A DNA stretch of 64,000 nt from Turnera subulata (taxonomy: Eukaryota; Streptophyta; Magnoliopsida; Malpighiales; Passifloraceae). The DNA lies in assembly GCA_028386065.3 (NCBI GenBank), contig JAKUCV010005628.1, positions 88,669-152,668 on the forward strand, read 5' to 3'. Shown in pieces: positions 1 to 12,306 of the stretch. How positions within the stretch are numbered: the stretch's first letter is position 1; each line of letters opens with the position of its first letter. The notes beneath the pieces were generated by a model. The model worked only from the letters and a program-made list of their open reading frames with translations. It made no database searches and was not told where the DNA came from. A program made the position numbers and the translations under genes.

Positions 1-320
1 CCTCGCCAATCCCTTCCTATCAATCAATTACACAAGTTACGTCCACTCGCATGTTTGTTGTGTTTTATTTACACTGACTATGTTTTCGTCAAAGAAGCTC
101 CACTTATATATATGGTGTTGGCATGCAACACCTTTTGTCTTTTCTTCATCGTTTCTCCGCGTACTGTAGATGATCAATACACCAAAAGTCTAAAACGATC
201 AACGTTTCAAATATACTCTCACAGTACCATTTTGCTTCCATCCAAGCAGCATCTCCACTACAAATTACTCGACCAATCCACTACAAATTAGTAGTTTGGC
301 AGCATAGAGTAGCTTTAGAT
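1..320 (+). promoter_or_regulatory. Upstream region of the receptor kinase gene
   Basis: No gene is visible here. A TATA-like run (TATATATA) lies at 105-112, about 210 bases before the start codon at 321, so it could be the core promoter with a leader of roughly 180 bases. The leader is rich in short pyrimidine and adenine stretches. The transcription start is inferred from the TATA-like run only. Confidence 0.35.
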
Positions 321-2721
321 ATGGAGAAAACCATGTTTGTGCAACGGGTGATTACTGCACTGTCCCTCCAGTTCATGTTGCTGCTGGTAGAGAACATTCC
401 ACAGGCGGCAAAGGCAGGCCTCCTCGATTATGGAAACCAAACTTGTGGGAGTCTTTCCATTCCACGGCCATTTGGGTTGGCACCAGGACGCTACAAGGAT
501 GAACGGTTCAAGATTGAATGCAACAAATCGTCCAGTCCTCCAACAGCTTTTATCCCAAGCATCAAAGCCGAGGTGTTGGAATTCTCACCTGATATGGCTA
601 GCGTTACAGTAAAAGGACCCATCAAATCCTCAGCTAACTGTACTGCAGGGAAGAGAAGCAGAAGCAGCAGCAGCTCGTCCACGCTTGTGAATTTGACAGG
701 AAGTCCATTTATGTTCTCCACTGAAAACCGCTTCACCGCCGTGGGCTGCAACACTCTGGGTAGCATCACGGAGGATGCGACCCTGGCGACCGGCTGCAAG
801 TCTACCTGCAGCAAGGAGAGAGGCGATATTTGGGAAGCAGGAGATCTTCGTGGCAGTAACATCTTCTTTGGTAGCTCCTGCGAGGCTCAGAATTGCTGCA
901 CGGCTTCGGTTCAGCCGGGCCTTCAGGTTCTGAATCCCAGCGTGAAGAGGCTAAACAGTACCTACAAAGGCAGAGAAGATGACGATGGGGAGGAATGCCA
1001 GATGGCCTTTCTTGCAGAAGAGCGATGGTTGCTACGCAGTTTAGAGGATGACATTGCCAGGAGAGTGCAGGGTATGGAATACGTTCCGCTGAAGCTGGTG
1101 TGGGTATCAAGTTTCAACGAGGACATTGACCTAGAAACCATGTATTGCGAGAATTCCAGCTATCTCACCAATTTTTCAAGTATTTTTAAAGGAGCTGGAT
1201 GCAGTTGCAGACCAAACTATGAGGGTAGTCCTTATAGCCCACAAGGATGTACAGGTATATATGTATATATATTGCCTAACCATTTAAGAATATTCTAATA
1301 GCTTAACCTTAAAAATCCTTTCCTTATCCTGCTAATTTCTCTTCTCATGCTTGCCAGATTACAATGAGTGCAATCATCCCGGACAAAATACTTGCAAGGG
1401 GATAACAAAGTGTGTAAATACATATGGGGGCTATAGATGTGAGGTCAGCAAACTTTGGATCATCATCATAGGTAAGTTCCTTCCTTCCTTCCCTCAATTA
1501 CTAGCTACTAAAATACTCTGTTAAACCCAAACTTCTTTCTTATTATGGTAATTTTATCCTTACATTCTTACAAATATTTTTGTGAATTTTGAGCGAGCAG
1601 TTATAGGCGGGGTGGTTCTAGTCCTGTCATTGCTTGCTATTGCACGACGGATACACAAGATTGTCCAAGAGAGGAGGAATATCAAGCTTAGAGACAAGTT
1701 CTTCCAGCAGAATGGTGGTTTGTTACTCCGACAACAACTGTCCTCAACCGATGGAAATGTGCGTAAGACAAAGATATATACTGCAAAGCAGTTGGACATC
1801 GCCACCGACCATTTCAGCGAGGAACGCAAACTTGGTGGAGGGGGACAAGGCACTGTCTATAAAGGGATGTTAGCGGATGGAACAATCGTGGCAATCAAGA
1901 AATCCAATTCGGTGATCGAAGGAAGATCAGTCAAAGAGTTTATTAACGAACTGGTCATTCTGTCACAGATCAATCACAGGAATGTGGTTAGGCTTATCGG
2001 GTGCTGCTTGGAGACTCAAGTTCCTTTGTTGGTCTACGAATTCGTCCCAAATGGAACTCTGTGCCAGTACTTGCATGACGAGACTGTGGAATTTCATTTG
2101 ACATGGGACATGAGGTTAAGGATTGCCACTGAAATTGCAGGAGCACTTTCCTATCTTCATTCTGCTGCGTCAATCCCCATCTACCATCGCGACGTTAAGT
2201 CCACCAACATACTCTTGGATGAGAAGTACAGAGCCAAAGTCTCTGATTTTGGTCTGTCAAGATTGATTGATATTGATCAGACACATCTCACCACTTATGT
2301 AGCCGGCACTTTTGGATACTTGGACCCAGAATATTTCCAATCCAGCCAGTTCACAGAAAAGAGTGACGTTTACAGTTTCGGTGTGGTTCTTGTGGAGCTT
2401 TTGAGTGGGCGCAAACCAGTTTTTGCAGCAACTCCAACTGAAACCATAAGTTTAGCCTCACATTTTGTTTTAGTGATGGAACAGAACAAGCTTCAGGATA
2501 TTCTAGACAGCCGGATTAGACAACATTGTCCAGCAGAAGAGTTTGTCGCGGTTGCTAACCTGGCGAAAAGATGCTTGTGTTTAAGGGGATGTGGACGACC
2601 CACAATGAAAGAAGTAGCTGCTGAGTTGGAGAGGATTGGAAACTCTGGGGAAATGTTGAGTATTGAACAGATTAATGAAGCCGCCATAGAAGATGAAGTC
2701 ACGGAAGATGTAAAGCTTTAA
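321..2721 (+). CDS. Wall-associated receptor kinase (WAK/WAK-like)
   Basis: Three exons, 321-1254, 1358-1471 and 1601-2721, join in frame to give 722 residues, the usual size for this family. Residues 1-32 look like a signal peptide. The ectodomain begins with a GUB_WAK-type cysteine region ([12 protein letters not shown] near residue 41), but the cysteine usual after the GPG turn is missing. Exon 2 is a compact EGF module (DYNEC at 312, then GGYRC). A membrane span covers about 343-366. The cytosolic Ser/Thr kinase has a glycine loop at 428-433, the ATP-binding lysine K449, HRD at 545-547 and DFG at 565-567, so it should be active. WAK proteins bind cell-wall pectin and signal in growth and defence; the ligand of this one is unknown. 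A receptor-like protein with a different ectodomain is unlikely given the EGF exon. The frame stays open past the stop codon (see findings). Confidence 0.9.
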
Positions 2722-3275
2722 GTGATCCAGGATGCTATTTCGGCAACATCTCTAGATGATTTTAGTGATGATAGAGATCTATCACTAGATATTGAAAGTC
2801 TGATCATTCATAAAACTTGGTGATTACAAAGTTGAAGAACTTTAGCCAATTACTCCTGCCACGAACGGTAGTACTACTTCTAGCGATACCAGAGAAGCAA
2901 TCAAGGTGTCACGGTCTTTGTAGTTTATACAGTTAATGATCTCACATAGTGTTAGTAGTTTCACATGCTTTTGTTAGTTATCTCCTGTCTAGGATGTCAG
3001 TCATTGTAATTGAGTCAGTCTTTACAGCTTTCTCTTTATTTATTTTTGTGACATTAAGTTTTTCAAAATTTATATTAATTCCATATCTCAATTTTTTCTT
3101 TTTCTTTACTTTTAAAAATACCTAAGGAAGTGCCGAACTATTTGCATGTAAACCTTTAAGGCAAAGGTATGAACGTGTGATGATGCACTAGCTGCATACA
3201 ACCTTCCACTTTTTCTTGCCAATAATCTGGAAGCTTGCCTTTCTTTTTAATTTTCATGTTCACAGCTGGTGCAAT
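2722..3275 (+). other. 3' region of the receptor kinase gene
   Basis: No separate gene is seen. The first hundred bases read on in the kinase frame for 32 codons after the TAA stop at 2719-2721. The rest is AT-rich 3' flank leading to the LINE insertion site. No clear polyadenylation signal stands out. Confidence 0.4.
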
Positions 3276-3293
3276 ATCATCAATTTGAAGCCA
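3276..3293. repeat. Target-site duplication, left copy (LINE 1)
   Basis: The 18-base string ATCATCAATTTGAAGCCA occurs here and again at 9266-9283, directly after a poly(A) run. The pair brackets the LINE and fixes both of its ends. Confidence 0.95.
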
Positions 3294-3392
3294 TGGGTAC
3301 ATGTTGATCAGATTCTAATGACAAGCCACTCGAGTCACCCACTAGTACTAAAAAGTCAGAGCTAGGGTTTTCTTTCTGTGAACGTTGTGTGC

Positions 3393-5087
3393 ATGTCCGA
3401 GGACCATCCGCCGGACGGCGGATCCTTACCGCCATCTAAGGGCTCTGATTCTCAGCCGTTTGGTACAGCTGACCGTGCCAAGTCTTTCCGTGACACGGTG
3501 ATCGATGGTTCTGCCTGGGAGGAACCAACCATTGACACGGAATTTTCTCTTGACGCCGGGGATGTCACTGTCACTCCATCTCCGCAAGGACCAATTGTTA
3601 AGTATTCGGATAGCTTTCGTGCTAAGCTTTACAAGAACTGGGAGCAAACCCTTATTATTAAGCCATGGGGACGAACGATTGGCTTTAGAGCCCTGAGTAG
3701 TCGGCTATCGCGACTTTGGCAGTTGAGTAGTGGGTTTAAACTGATTGACTTGGAGCAGAACTACTATATGGTGAAGTTCCATTCATCAGCTGATTATATG
3801 AAAGTTCTAACGGGAGGACCGTGGATGATATTGGGGTTATATTTATCGGTAGAACGCTGGCGCCCTAATTTCAACCCTAATACTCACCGCGTCTCTTCTG
3901 TGGTTGCGTGGGTTTGTATACCGGGCTTACCTGCGGAACACTACCATGTGGGTGTTCTTAAGATGGTTGGGGATCAGATTGGGCGAACCGTACGGATTGA
4001 TATTCCTACCCAACAAGCTGATAGGGCTCAATTTGCCCGCATCGCCATTGAACTGGACCTAACGAAAGCGCTAGAGGCGAGGGTTAACTTTGAGGGTGTG
4101 TGGTATCATATTGTGTATGAGGATCTTCCCCAGTTTTGCTTTGGTTGTGGCATGGCAGGGCATAACCTTGCTTCTTGTCCAGCTCGAGAAGGAGCACGAC
4201 CTATCCCTACTGTGGCCCAGGAGCAGGTTCCACCGGAGAATCAAGACATGATGCATGACTCTCCTGCCCCTCGTCACACTATGGTCTCCGGACCATCGGC
4301 ACATGGGGATGTGGTTAATGAGCCAAAGTATGGCAAGTGGATGTTGGTGAGCCGTAAACGAGCCCCCCCAAAGAAACCTTCCTTCATTGCCGACGAGCGT
4401 CATGGGCAACAACTACCATCCAATGGCTCTCGTTTTAATATCCTGGCAAACTCGGTGGAGGAACTTAACAATTTCCAGGCCTCGGATGATATCCCATCTG
4501 CACGAATCCCACCGAAGACTGCAAATCCTGGGAACCAAAATCATACTATGGGTGTTCGCCGAAATAAGGGGAAAACTGTAGTACACCAGACACAGACCTC
4601 GGGTCAGGCGTCCAAAAGGGCTCGACAAACGGAACCTACCTTTGCTCCGGTTGTACATCACCCACCAACAACGACCACCACAACTTCGAATGAACCAATG
4701 GGTGTTGGGGTCGCTCGCAAACAGAAAAACCAGCAACCAGTTGGTGTTGATCAGGCTGTTCGACAACAGCTCCCACTGAGGTCCTCTACTGACATTCCGG
4801 ATAATAACCAGGTCCACTCCTCAGTTCCTAGCTCCTCTAATGCTCCAATCCCTGTCCCTATTTCCGGTGTATCGATTCCTACAGGTCAGAATATGAGTAT
4901 GGATATTGCTTTTGATGGCCTGGGCAAAGGCCGTAATGTCATCCAGGATAGGTTGGTGCCACCTGTGGTGACGGACCCCACTGATTTGACTGGGGAACGG
5001 CCTTCCGTTTCCGTTTCCGTACAAGACAAACATGCCAGTAAGCAGAGTATGGACGGTGACCATGTGATGAGTGACCTGGTTGCTTAA
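3393..5087 (+). CDS. LINE ORF1 protein (DUF4283 and CCHC zinc knuckle)
   Basis: An intact reading frame of 564 residues if the first ATG (3393, MSEDHPPDG) is used; the frame is open upstream to a GTG at 3378 that is unlikely to start translation. A DUF4283 domain spans roughly residues 70-225 (LIIKPWGRTIGF, then GGPWMILGLYLSVERW). A single knuckle CFGCGMAGHNLASC follows near residue 249. The C-terminal half is low-complexity and rich in Pro, Ser, Thr, Gln and basic residues. In L1-type elements this protein is taken to bind the element RNA and form the ribonucleoprotein used for retrotransposition. The frame has no internal stop. Confidence 0.9.
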   Translation: MSEDHPPDGGSLPPSKGSDSQPFGTADRAKSFRDTVIDGSAWEEPTIDTEFSLDAGDVTVTPSPQGPIVKYSDSFRAKLYKNWEQTLIIKPWGRTIGFRALSSRLSRLWQLSSGFKLIDLEQNYYMVKFHSSADYMKVLTGGPWMILGLYLSVERWRPNFNPNTHRVSSVVAWVCIPGLPAEHYHVGVLKMVGDQIGRTVRIDIPTQQADRAQFARIAIELDLTKALEARVNFEGVWYHIVYEDLPQFCFGCGMAGHNLASCPAREGARPIPTVAQEQVPPENQDMMHDSPAPRHTMVSGPSAHGDVVNEPKYGKWMLVSRKRAPPKKPSFIADERHGQQLPSNGSRFNILANSVEELNNFQASDDIPSARIPPKTANPGNQNHTMGVRRNKGKTVVHQTQTSGQASKRARQTEPTFAPVVHHPPTTTTTTSNEPMGVGVARKQKNQQPVGVDQAVRQQLPLRSSTDIPDNNQVHSSVPSSSNAPIPVPISGVSIPTGQNMSMDIAFDGLGKGRNVIQDRLVPPVVTDPTDLTGERPSVSVSVQDKHASKQSMDGDHVMSDLVA

Positions 5088-5115
5088 TATATCTCTTTTC
5101 TCTTCTCTTATTTAA

Positions 5116-8100
5116 ATGGATTATCTCAAAGCTGACTTTATGTTTTGGAACTGCCAAGGCGCTGGTAGTGACAAATTTGATCGTGCTATTAGGGAGTTGG
5201 TGCGTAACCATCGACCGGCCCTTTTGGCTCTTTTTGAGACTAAAGTACTTTTTGCTCAGGTCCAACCAACATTGTTACAGTGTGGTTTTGACAGTTTTGA
5301 GATTGCGGAAGTTGAGGGCCGTGCTGGAGGCGTATGGTTATGTTGGCAACAGGCGCGCATTTCTGTTACGACTCTGCGGGTTCACAAACAGTTCATTCAT
5401 ACAGTTGTTGCATGGCGCTCGGGGCTTACCTGCTATGTGACAGCTGCCTATGCAAGTCCACATGTTAATTTGCGCCAGGAGTTCTGGCAGGAAACCAGTT
5501 TATTCCCTACAATGTTCCCTGGACCGTGGCTAATTGCAGGAGATCTTAATTCTCTTCTTGGACCCGAGGAGAAGTTGGGTGGCGAGCCGCCTGTTCCTTC
5601 GGTTTGTCGACAGTTTAGTGAGTGGATCGATGAATGCCAACTGGTGGACCTGGGGTTTAAGGGTTCACAGTTTACTTGGGAAAGAAGTAATGTGCAGGAG
5701 CGTCTTGACAGGGCCTTAGCGAACACGCAGTGGCGGCTTGCTTTTCCGGATGCGGATGTGTTTCATTTACCCCGTACTAAGTCTGACCACTCTCCTCTAC
5801 TCATGCGATTATGGCCCCGACGCACCCCAATCGGGCCGAAACCCTTTAGATTTCAGGCGGCATGGTTGTTAGATGAAAGACTTGCTCCTGAGATAGAGGC
5901 TCATTGGGATAACACGGTGGATGTTGGAAAGGCTGTGGAGGGTCTAGGGGCGCATTTGAAAGACTAGAACCGGGAGGTATTTGGCAATATTTTTGGCAAG
6001 AAGAAGATGTTGTTAGCTCGGTTAGCTGGTATTCAGAGAGCGAAAGCAAGGGCCCCAGTTGGTCGGTTTTTACAACAACTGGAAGTTGACCTTAAAGTGC
6101 AATATGATCATGTTTTGGCTCAAGAAGAGGCCCTCTGGTATCAAAAGTCTCGCAGTAAATGGATCCAACATGGGGATCGTAATACAACTTTCTTCCATGC
6201 TACAGCTGTAATTCGAAGACGTAGAAATAAGGTATTGGGCCTTATTATTGGGGATGAATGGTGCTTCCATGAGCAGGCCCTTATGAAGCATATGCTAGAG
6301 TATTTTCAGCAGCTATTTTCTAAGGAGGAGGGGCCGTGGTTACCACTTCCTACCAGAGGTTTCTTTCCTGCCTTGACCCCCGAACAAGTTGGTGGCCTAC
6401 GGGCTGTTATTACTACTACAGAGGTACGTACGGCTCTATTTCAAATGGGGCCTCACAAGGCTCCTGGTGTCGATGGCTTCCATGCAGTTTTCTTCCGAAG
6501 ATTCTGGAATTTGGTGGAGCATTCTGTGGTTTCCTTTGTTCGGGATGCCTTTTCTACTGGATAGGTTCACCCGGATATGAATAAGACTCTACTCACCTTG
6601 ATACCTAAATTTGACACCCCTGAGTTTGTCAATCAATTCAGACCTATTAGTCTGTGTAATGTCAGCTATAAGCTCCTTACGAAGGTTGTTGTTAATCGCC
6701 TCAAACCACTACTCCATGGACTGGTTCTTCCTTTTCAGACTAGCTTCGTCCCAGGTAGAGTCATTCATGATAATGTGGTTGTTGTTCAGGAAATTCTTCA
6801 CTCCATGAGAATCAAACGAAGCTCAGGGGGTTGGATGGCCATCAAATTAGACCTTGAGAAGGCTTATGACCGGATTAGATGGGAATTTGTTGAGGATACT
6901 CTTGTGGATGTTGGTTTACCCTCTACCCTGGTCTCGCTCATCATGTCCTGCATATCTACAAGCTCTATGCAAATTCTTTGGAACGGTGAAACTACTCGTG
7001 TATTCCAGCCCTCCCGGGGTATCCGGCAAGGCGACCCCCTATCCCCTTATATCTTTGTACTCTGTTTAGAGCGCTTATCTCAGCTTATTGTGCAACTCGT
7101 GAATAATGGTGCCTGGAAGCCCATCCAGGTTTGCCGCGATGCACCTCCTATATCACACATGTTTTTTGTCGATGACCTTGTCCTGTTTGCAGAGGCCAGT
7201 TGCTCACAAGCTAATGTTATCTTAGAGTGCCTGGATATTTTTTGTGCTAGTTCGGGCCAAAAAGTGAGTAAGGAGAAGTCTAAAGTTTTCTTTTCAAAGA
7301 AGGTATCTGATTCTCTAGCGAGCTCTATTAGCTCTCACCTTGGCATTCAACAAACTGATAACCTGGGTATGTATTTGGGCACCCCATTGATCCATAGGAG
7401 GGTGACCAATGATACCTTCAGACACATTGCGACGAAAGTTGAGAAGCGATTAGCTGGATGGAAAACGAGGTGTTTATCCTTTGCCGGCCGTGTTACGCTT
7501 GCTCAATCTGTAATTCAGTCCATCCCAACCTATTCTATGCAAGCTTTGCCTCTCCCGGTGGGCTTATGTGACGATATTGACAAAAAGACTCGTCAATTTA
7601 TTTGGGGTGCGTCAGAGGGCAATAGGAAGTTGGCCAAAGTTCCGTGGGATACTCTTTGTAGGCCCAAACAGGATGGTGGCCTGGGGCTGCGCCGTATGCG
7701 GCAGGCTAATGAAGCGTTTCTTGCAAAGCTAGCCTGGGGATTGGTAGCTAGGCCTGATGCATTATGGGTGCGACTATTACGTGCGAAATATGGTACCGGC
7801 CGTTTCTCCATTCTGATTGTCCAGGAACGAACTAATGCATCAGCCATTTGGCGTGGCATTTGTCGGGCCTGGCCGATTGTTCATCAGGGTCTGAGATGGG
7901 TCATTGGTGATGGCACTGGTATTAGCTTTTGGCGTGACAATTGGATTCCTGGTATTGGTGCTCTAGAGCAATTGCCGGATATTACTGTCCCAGATGACAT
8001 GGCAGGTGTGGCTGTTGCTGAGTTCGTTGATGCATCGGGCTTGTGGAATTGGCCAGCCTTGCAAGCCTTATTACCTTTCCATGTTGTTAATGCTATTAGA

Positions 8101-9228
8101 TCCATCCCTCCTCCAGGTGCTGGGGCTGGCGCCGATTGTGCTTATTGGGAGAATACGGCCTCGGGTGATGTCTCTGTACGAGCTGCTTATAAGATTGTTG
8201 ATCCTCAGCCGCAAGATATTGGCAGGAGACAACTGTGGAAGGCTATATGGCGCTGGCGGGGTTTACCGCGAGCTAAGGGTTTTTTGTGGCAAACAGCCCA
8301 TGATGCGTTGTTTACTAATGCAACTCGTGTTCGTCGTCATCTGGCGACTGACGCTCACTGTCCGAGATGCTCTCATGTGCTGGAAACGAGCCTCCATGCG
8401 CTGCGGGACTGCTCATGCTCTAAATTAATTTGGCAGCAGCTGTTGGTTCCTGGGGCGTGGGCTGATTTCTTTTCTAGTGATAGAGAGTCCTGGTTGCGAC
8501 AAGGTTTGTCATCAGGGTTCCAATTTACTTCGCGGATTCCCTCCCATATTCTTTTTGGGATGGCATGCTGGCTCTTATGGAAGTGGAGGAATGAGAGGGT
8601 GTTTCAGCAGGATGCTCGGACTCCGGAGACTGTACTTGCAGGTATTTTAAGATATGCTAAAGAGGTCTGCTTTGAATGTGACTTATTGTTATCTCCTATT
8701 AGCGAAGAAACTCGAAGCCAGCTGTGTTGGGTGCCACCACCGGATGGCTGTCTTAAAATCAATGTTGATGCTGCAGTGGCAATGGCAGCGAATACTACAG
8801 CGACCGGTGGTGTGGCCCGTACTCATTCGGGTGAGTGGGTGATGGGCTTCTGTCACCGTATTCTGCCGTGTTCCGTCCCCTTTGCAGAACTCCATGCTAT
8901 ACATGATGGATTACTGATGGCTTCCAAGACTGTGTATCAGCATATCTTTGTGGAATCTGACTGCCGGGATGTGATACAAATGCTCAATAATCGTACTGCA
9001 AATCGTTTGACTTCGCATCCTCTAATGATGGGCATTCGGGATCTATGTTCCCGACTGGGTCAAGTACAGTTTATGCATTGTCCTAGAGATACAAATCTGG
9101 CTGCTGATGCTCTGGCCAAGATGGCGTTAACTGCTACTGGTGACATCCAATTTCTACGAATGGCTCCACGAAGTATTCTGCCTATTTTGCATGTGGATTG
9201 TCTTCCTAATGGACACTCTGTAATCTAA
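5116..9228 (+). pseudogene. LINE ORF2 (endonuclease, reverse transcriptase, RNase H) with two in-frame stops
   Basis: One frame runs from ATG 5116 to TAA 9228 (1370 codon positions) and is broken only by TAG at 5965-5967 and TAG at 6562-6564, with no frameshift. The N-terminal endonuclease shows MFWNCQGAG, FETK, AGDLNS and SDHSPL. The reverse transcriptase shows FRPISLCNV, LDLEKAYDR, IRQGDPLSPY and FFVDD, where FVDD stands in place of the common F/YADD. A zinc-binding region (CPRCSHVLETSLHALRDC) follows. The RNase H domain shows INVDAAV, ELHAIHDGL, ESDC and NLAADALAK. The first stop follows LKD and precedes NREVFGNIF, where relatives usually have Trp, so a TGG to TAG change is likely. As written, this copy cannot make a full ORF2 protein. 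Confidence 0.92.
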
Positions 9229-9265
9229 GTTTCTATGGCTCTCGTTGTAACCAAAAAAAAAAAAA

Positions 9266-9283
9266 ATCATCAATTTGAAGCCA
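9266..9283. repeat. Target-site duplication, right copy (LINE 1)
   Basis: Exact repeat of 3276-3293, directly after the poly(A) tail of the LINE. The first adenine may belong to the tail instead. Confidence 0.95.
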
Positions 9284-9717
9284 ATGGTCTACTACCACAA
9301 GATGCATTTTTTCCCCCTTTTGAACTGAAATCATCGTGGGTATGCAGAAGATTTATAAGACTTTGATCAGGATTTGATGAATTCTGATATATCCTCCAAT
9401 TAAAATCACCTAGCAGAAAAGAAGAAAATCTTAAATGTCTTAATCTCGTATCAGGTTATTATATATTGCGCCATTTCCTTGTAAACATACATATAGGTGG
9501 TGCCATATCAATGTACAAAATCTTCAACCAGTCTTTGAGCAAAGATAGCTTGAGAACTAGAATACATTCAAATCTACTAGTTCAGGGTTTATGCAGCTAG
9601 TGACTGAAGCGGAAAAGACTAGTATAAAGGTCCAAAAACCAAAGCAAAGGCATGATACTAATATGCATTGATATATAAGCAGTAATCTGCGAGTAATTTT
9701 CCATAAGAAGATGGGGA
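9284..9717 (-). other. 3' flank of the methyltransferase gene
   Basis: No reading frame of note. The part nearest 9717 should be the 3' UTR of the minus-strand rRNA methyltransferase gene. The remainder is AT-rich flank up to the LINE duplication. Confidence 0.4.
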
Positions 9718-12306
9718 TCAAAACCAAGCCTTGCGCTTTCGACCAGTATATTTTGTGTCAGGAGGCACTATATTTCCTTTTTCTCTCATTTTCTCTTTCT
9801 TGTTTAGTACCCATTCTCTCCAAGTGCCTTCCTGGTTAACTTTCCCCCTCTTCCTAGGTCTGTGCCTATCGGAAACAAAAACCTGCAGGCACCAGGTAGA
9901 TGTAGGTTAAGGTAAATACCAACATGAAAACAAAGACACACAAATCAATCGAAATTTAATTGATTCAAGTCGGAAGATCGGTAAATCGGGTGAAACCAAA
10001 ATTTGCTCACTCCTATTGTGTGCTACTGCGATCTGTGTGCTTGCAGATTTGACACATCAGAAAACAAAGACACACTTGCTTGGAGATGATGACAGGGAAA
10101 ACCCTGAAAGAAAATTACAAAGAAACAGATCAGTGTAACAATAAACTTACCATCCCATCTTCAACTTCACCATTGTCATTGTCTAAGCAACATTCTTCAT
10201 CGTTACCTTTTCCCAAGGGAATTGTTGTGCTGATAGAAGGCGGTCCACAAGTGAGGAAAAGATATTCTTTTCTCATTTTGGCACTGTAAAAGAAAATTAA
10301 CTTGACAAGTGAGGTAAATCTTAACTTGACATTGCTGACAATGGCGATCACTAAAAATAGACATAAGACATCAAATTTAATTGTTCTGTGTCGGAGACTC
10401 TTTGTCTGACAATTCTCCACTAGCTTTTCTCTTCAATTGAAAGCTATGGAATTTTGGATACGTTGATTAGTTACAATTCCCCAGGTGGCTGACGAGTCAA
10501 TTGAAGTGCCCTCATGGGCCCGGAATACCTTACTTTAATCCCTCTTACAAGTTTCCCAAGCTCATTTTGCAGGAACATAGCAGGAAGACTAAGTCTTTTG
10601 CTTCATATATTTTAGTTCATTACTATCAACACTGGTGTATTGGTGGTAATTATGAAAAGTTCCCGAGGGAGATTTACAGCAATGTTAAGGGGTACCTGTG
10701 TGGATAATCAACAACCATACCACCAGAAAATCCAGCATGCATTGCAGAACTCAAAATCAACTCGCGCTGGGGGATGTTTTCAGGGTACACTTGAAACACT
10801 GCACTGGCTCCCCTAGCCAAGCATCTATACAATGATCCAAAGAAAGCCCTAAAACAAAAATATAAGCAAATTAAAAAGGCAAAACTAAGGTTGGCACAGA
10901 ACAGAAAACACTAAACAATATTATAAGGGAACAACCAGATCATAATCAAACTTAATGCAGCTACAAGAAACATATTGAGTTCAAACAATCACAGGTGCAA
11001 ATTTTACTGCTGCATTGACAATCTAGCTACTAGTATTTTTCAGCTGGACTGAACTTCAGCATAAGACAAACTTAGAATACAACATTTCATCTCTAAACAA
11101 AAAAGAAATTACTGAAACCAAAATACACAAAACATTTAATCCATAATTAACCTTGCACAGATTTGAACGTTGAGAGATGAAAGCCTAAACAAACAGCACA
11201 AAAGATGGTGCTTACTTCAATCTCAGTTTCGGCTCGTGCGAGGATTTGTCAGCATTGCACAACCACTGCTTGGCAAATTTAAGAGATCAGCATGCAATGT
11301 GATTAAACTTCCAATGATGCATTATGTGACTGAACATCAAAGTTGGAACATTGAAACCCCCTTTCCAGAAAAAGAAATTAGCCAAAGTTGTGAACAGAGC
11401 AGACATAACATATAAAAGATGCCAGCATATTTTTCACAAATTCTAACACAAAACAAAAAAGTGGTACCTGGACAGCAGAGACACTGATGGCACCATCAAA
11501 AACTCCAGACCGAATAGGTAATCCCTGTGGTATAAAACGAGCATAGAATTCAAAGATGTACTGAGACAAGAAGTTGCTACATGAAAAGACATACTTCAAA
11601 CAATGGCTGACAAGAAAAAGGAAAACTTGGGGGGAAATAAAGAAAGTTTAGGGACATTACCTGGCCCATGTCACCGAGTAGAAGATCACCTTCCACCTCT
11701 CGTTCCAGTGCAACATCTACATTCGGCAAAACAAAGAAAAAACAAAACTCTGAACAACTCACACGCAGGGAAAACAAAGAAAAGAACAGCCTTTCAATTA
11801 AAGCACAAACATATATAAACCGAAACATGCATTTGCATACCAAGCATTGGTTGAGAAATGTCCAAACCAACCCAATGGTGCCCTCCTTCCGTTAGTGTCT
11901 CCCCACTAAACCCCGACCCACAACCTGAAAAACAAAACCCATAACAACAAAACAAAATTGAAAGCTTCTTCTTTTTATATATAAAAATATATGTATATAT
12001 TTCCGTTTTTTTTTTTTGCTTTAAATACCAATGTCGACGAGTAATCTGGGGACCCCATCATCAGGAAGTCTAAGAAGTTCTAGCGCTCTTTCGGATAGTT
12101 TCGTCTATTAAGAAGGGGACAAAAAAAACGAGAAACCACCATTAGAATAGAGAATCAATGAAAAAAAAAAAAAAGAGAGAGAGGAGAGGAAAACAGAGAG
12201 TAACAACCTGGATACTGACGTTGCGGGAAGAGGAGGTGTATTTACGAGCCTCCTTATGGTCGTAGTATATCTCAGGTGGACCTTGTGATTCCGGCCGACT
12301 CCCCAT
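9718..12306 (-). CDS. RID2: 18S rRNA (guanine-N7)-methyltransferase, BUD23/RID2 type
   Basis: Nine exons on the minus strand: 12208-12306, 12029-12104, 11841-11924, 11661-11716, 11468-11524, 11216-11265, 10696-10848, 10151-10283, 9718-9882. They join to 290 residues, against about 280-290 for the family. The N-terminus (GPPEIYYD, then [10 protein letters not shown]) is diagnostic. SAM-binding motif I is [14 protein letters not shown] at 55-68, followed by [39 protein letters not shown] and GGMVVDYP. The basic C-terminus ends TGRKRKAWF, matching the nuclear/nucleolar tail of the family. The enzyme methylates one guanine of 18S rRNA with the cofactor protein TRM112 and is needed for 40S ribosome maturation; Arabidopsis RID2 is the named counterpart. 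All introns are GT-AG. Confidence 0.93.

Larger units (their letters stand above)
3294..9265 (+). mobile_element. Full-length L1-type LINE retrotransposon
   Basis: About 6.0 kb bounded by a perfect 18-bp target-site duplication and ending in a run of 13-14 adenines (from 9253). The layout is a short 5' UTR (3294-3392), ORF1 with DUF4283 and a CCHC knuckle, a 28-base spacer, ORF2 (endonuclease, reverse transcriptase, zinc-binding region, RNase H), and a very short 3' UTR of 24 bases. This is the standard plant L1 arrangement with an RNase H acquired at the C-terminus. The duplication is exact and ORF2 has only two stop codons, so the insertion is probably young. It lies between the receptor kinase and the methyltransferase genes and disrupts neither. 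Confidence 0.95.

Noticed and set aside
55..291. Frame upstream of the receptor kinase
   Set aside because: Begins at TTG, has no family resemblance and lies in the likely promoter and leader.
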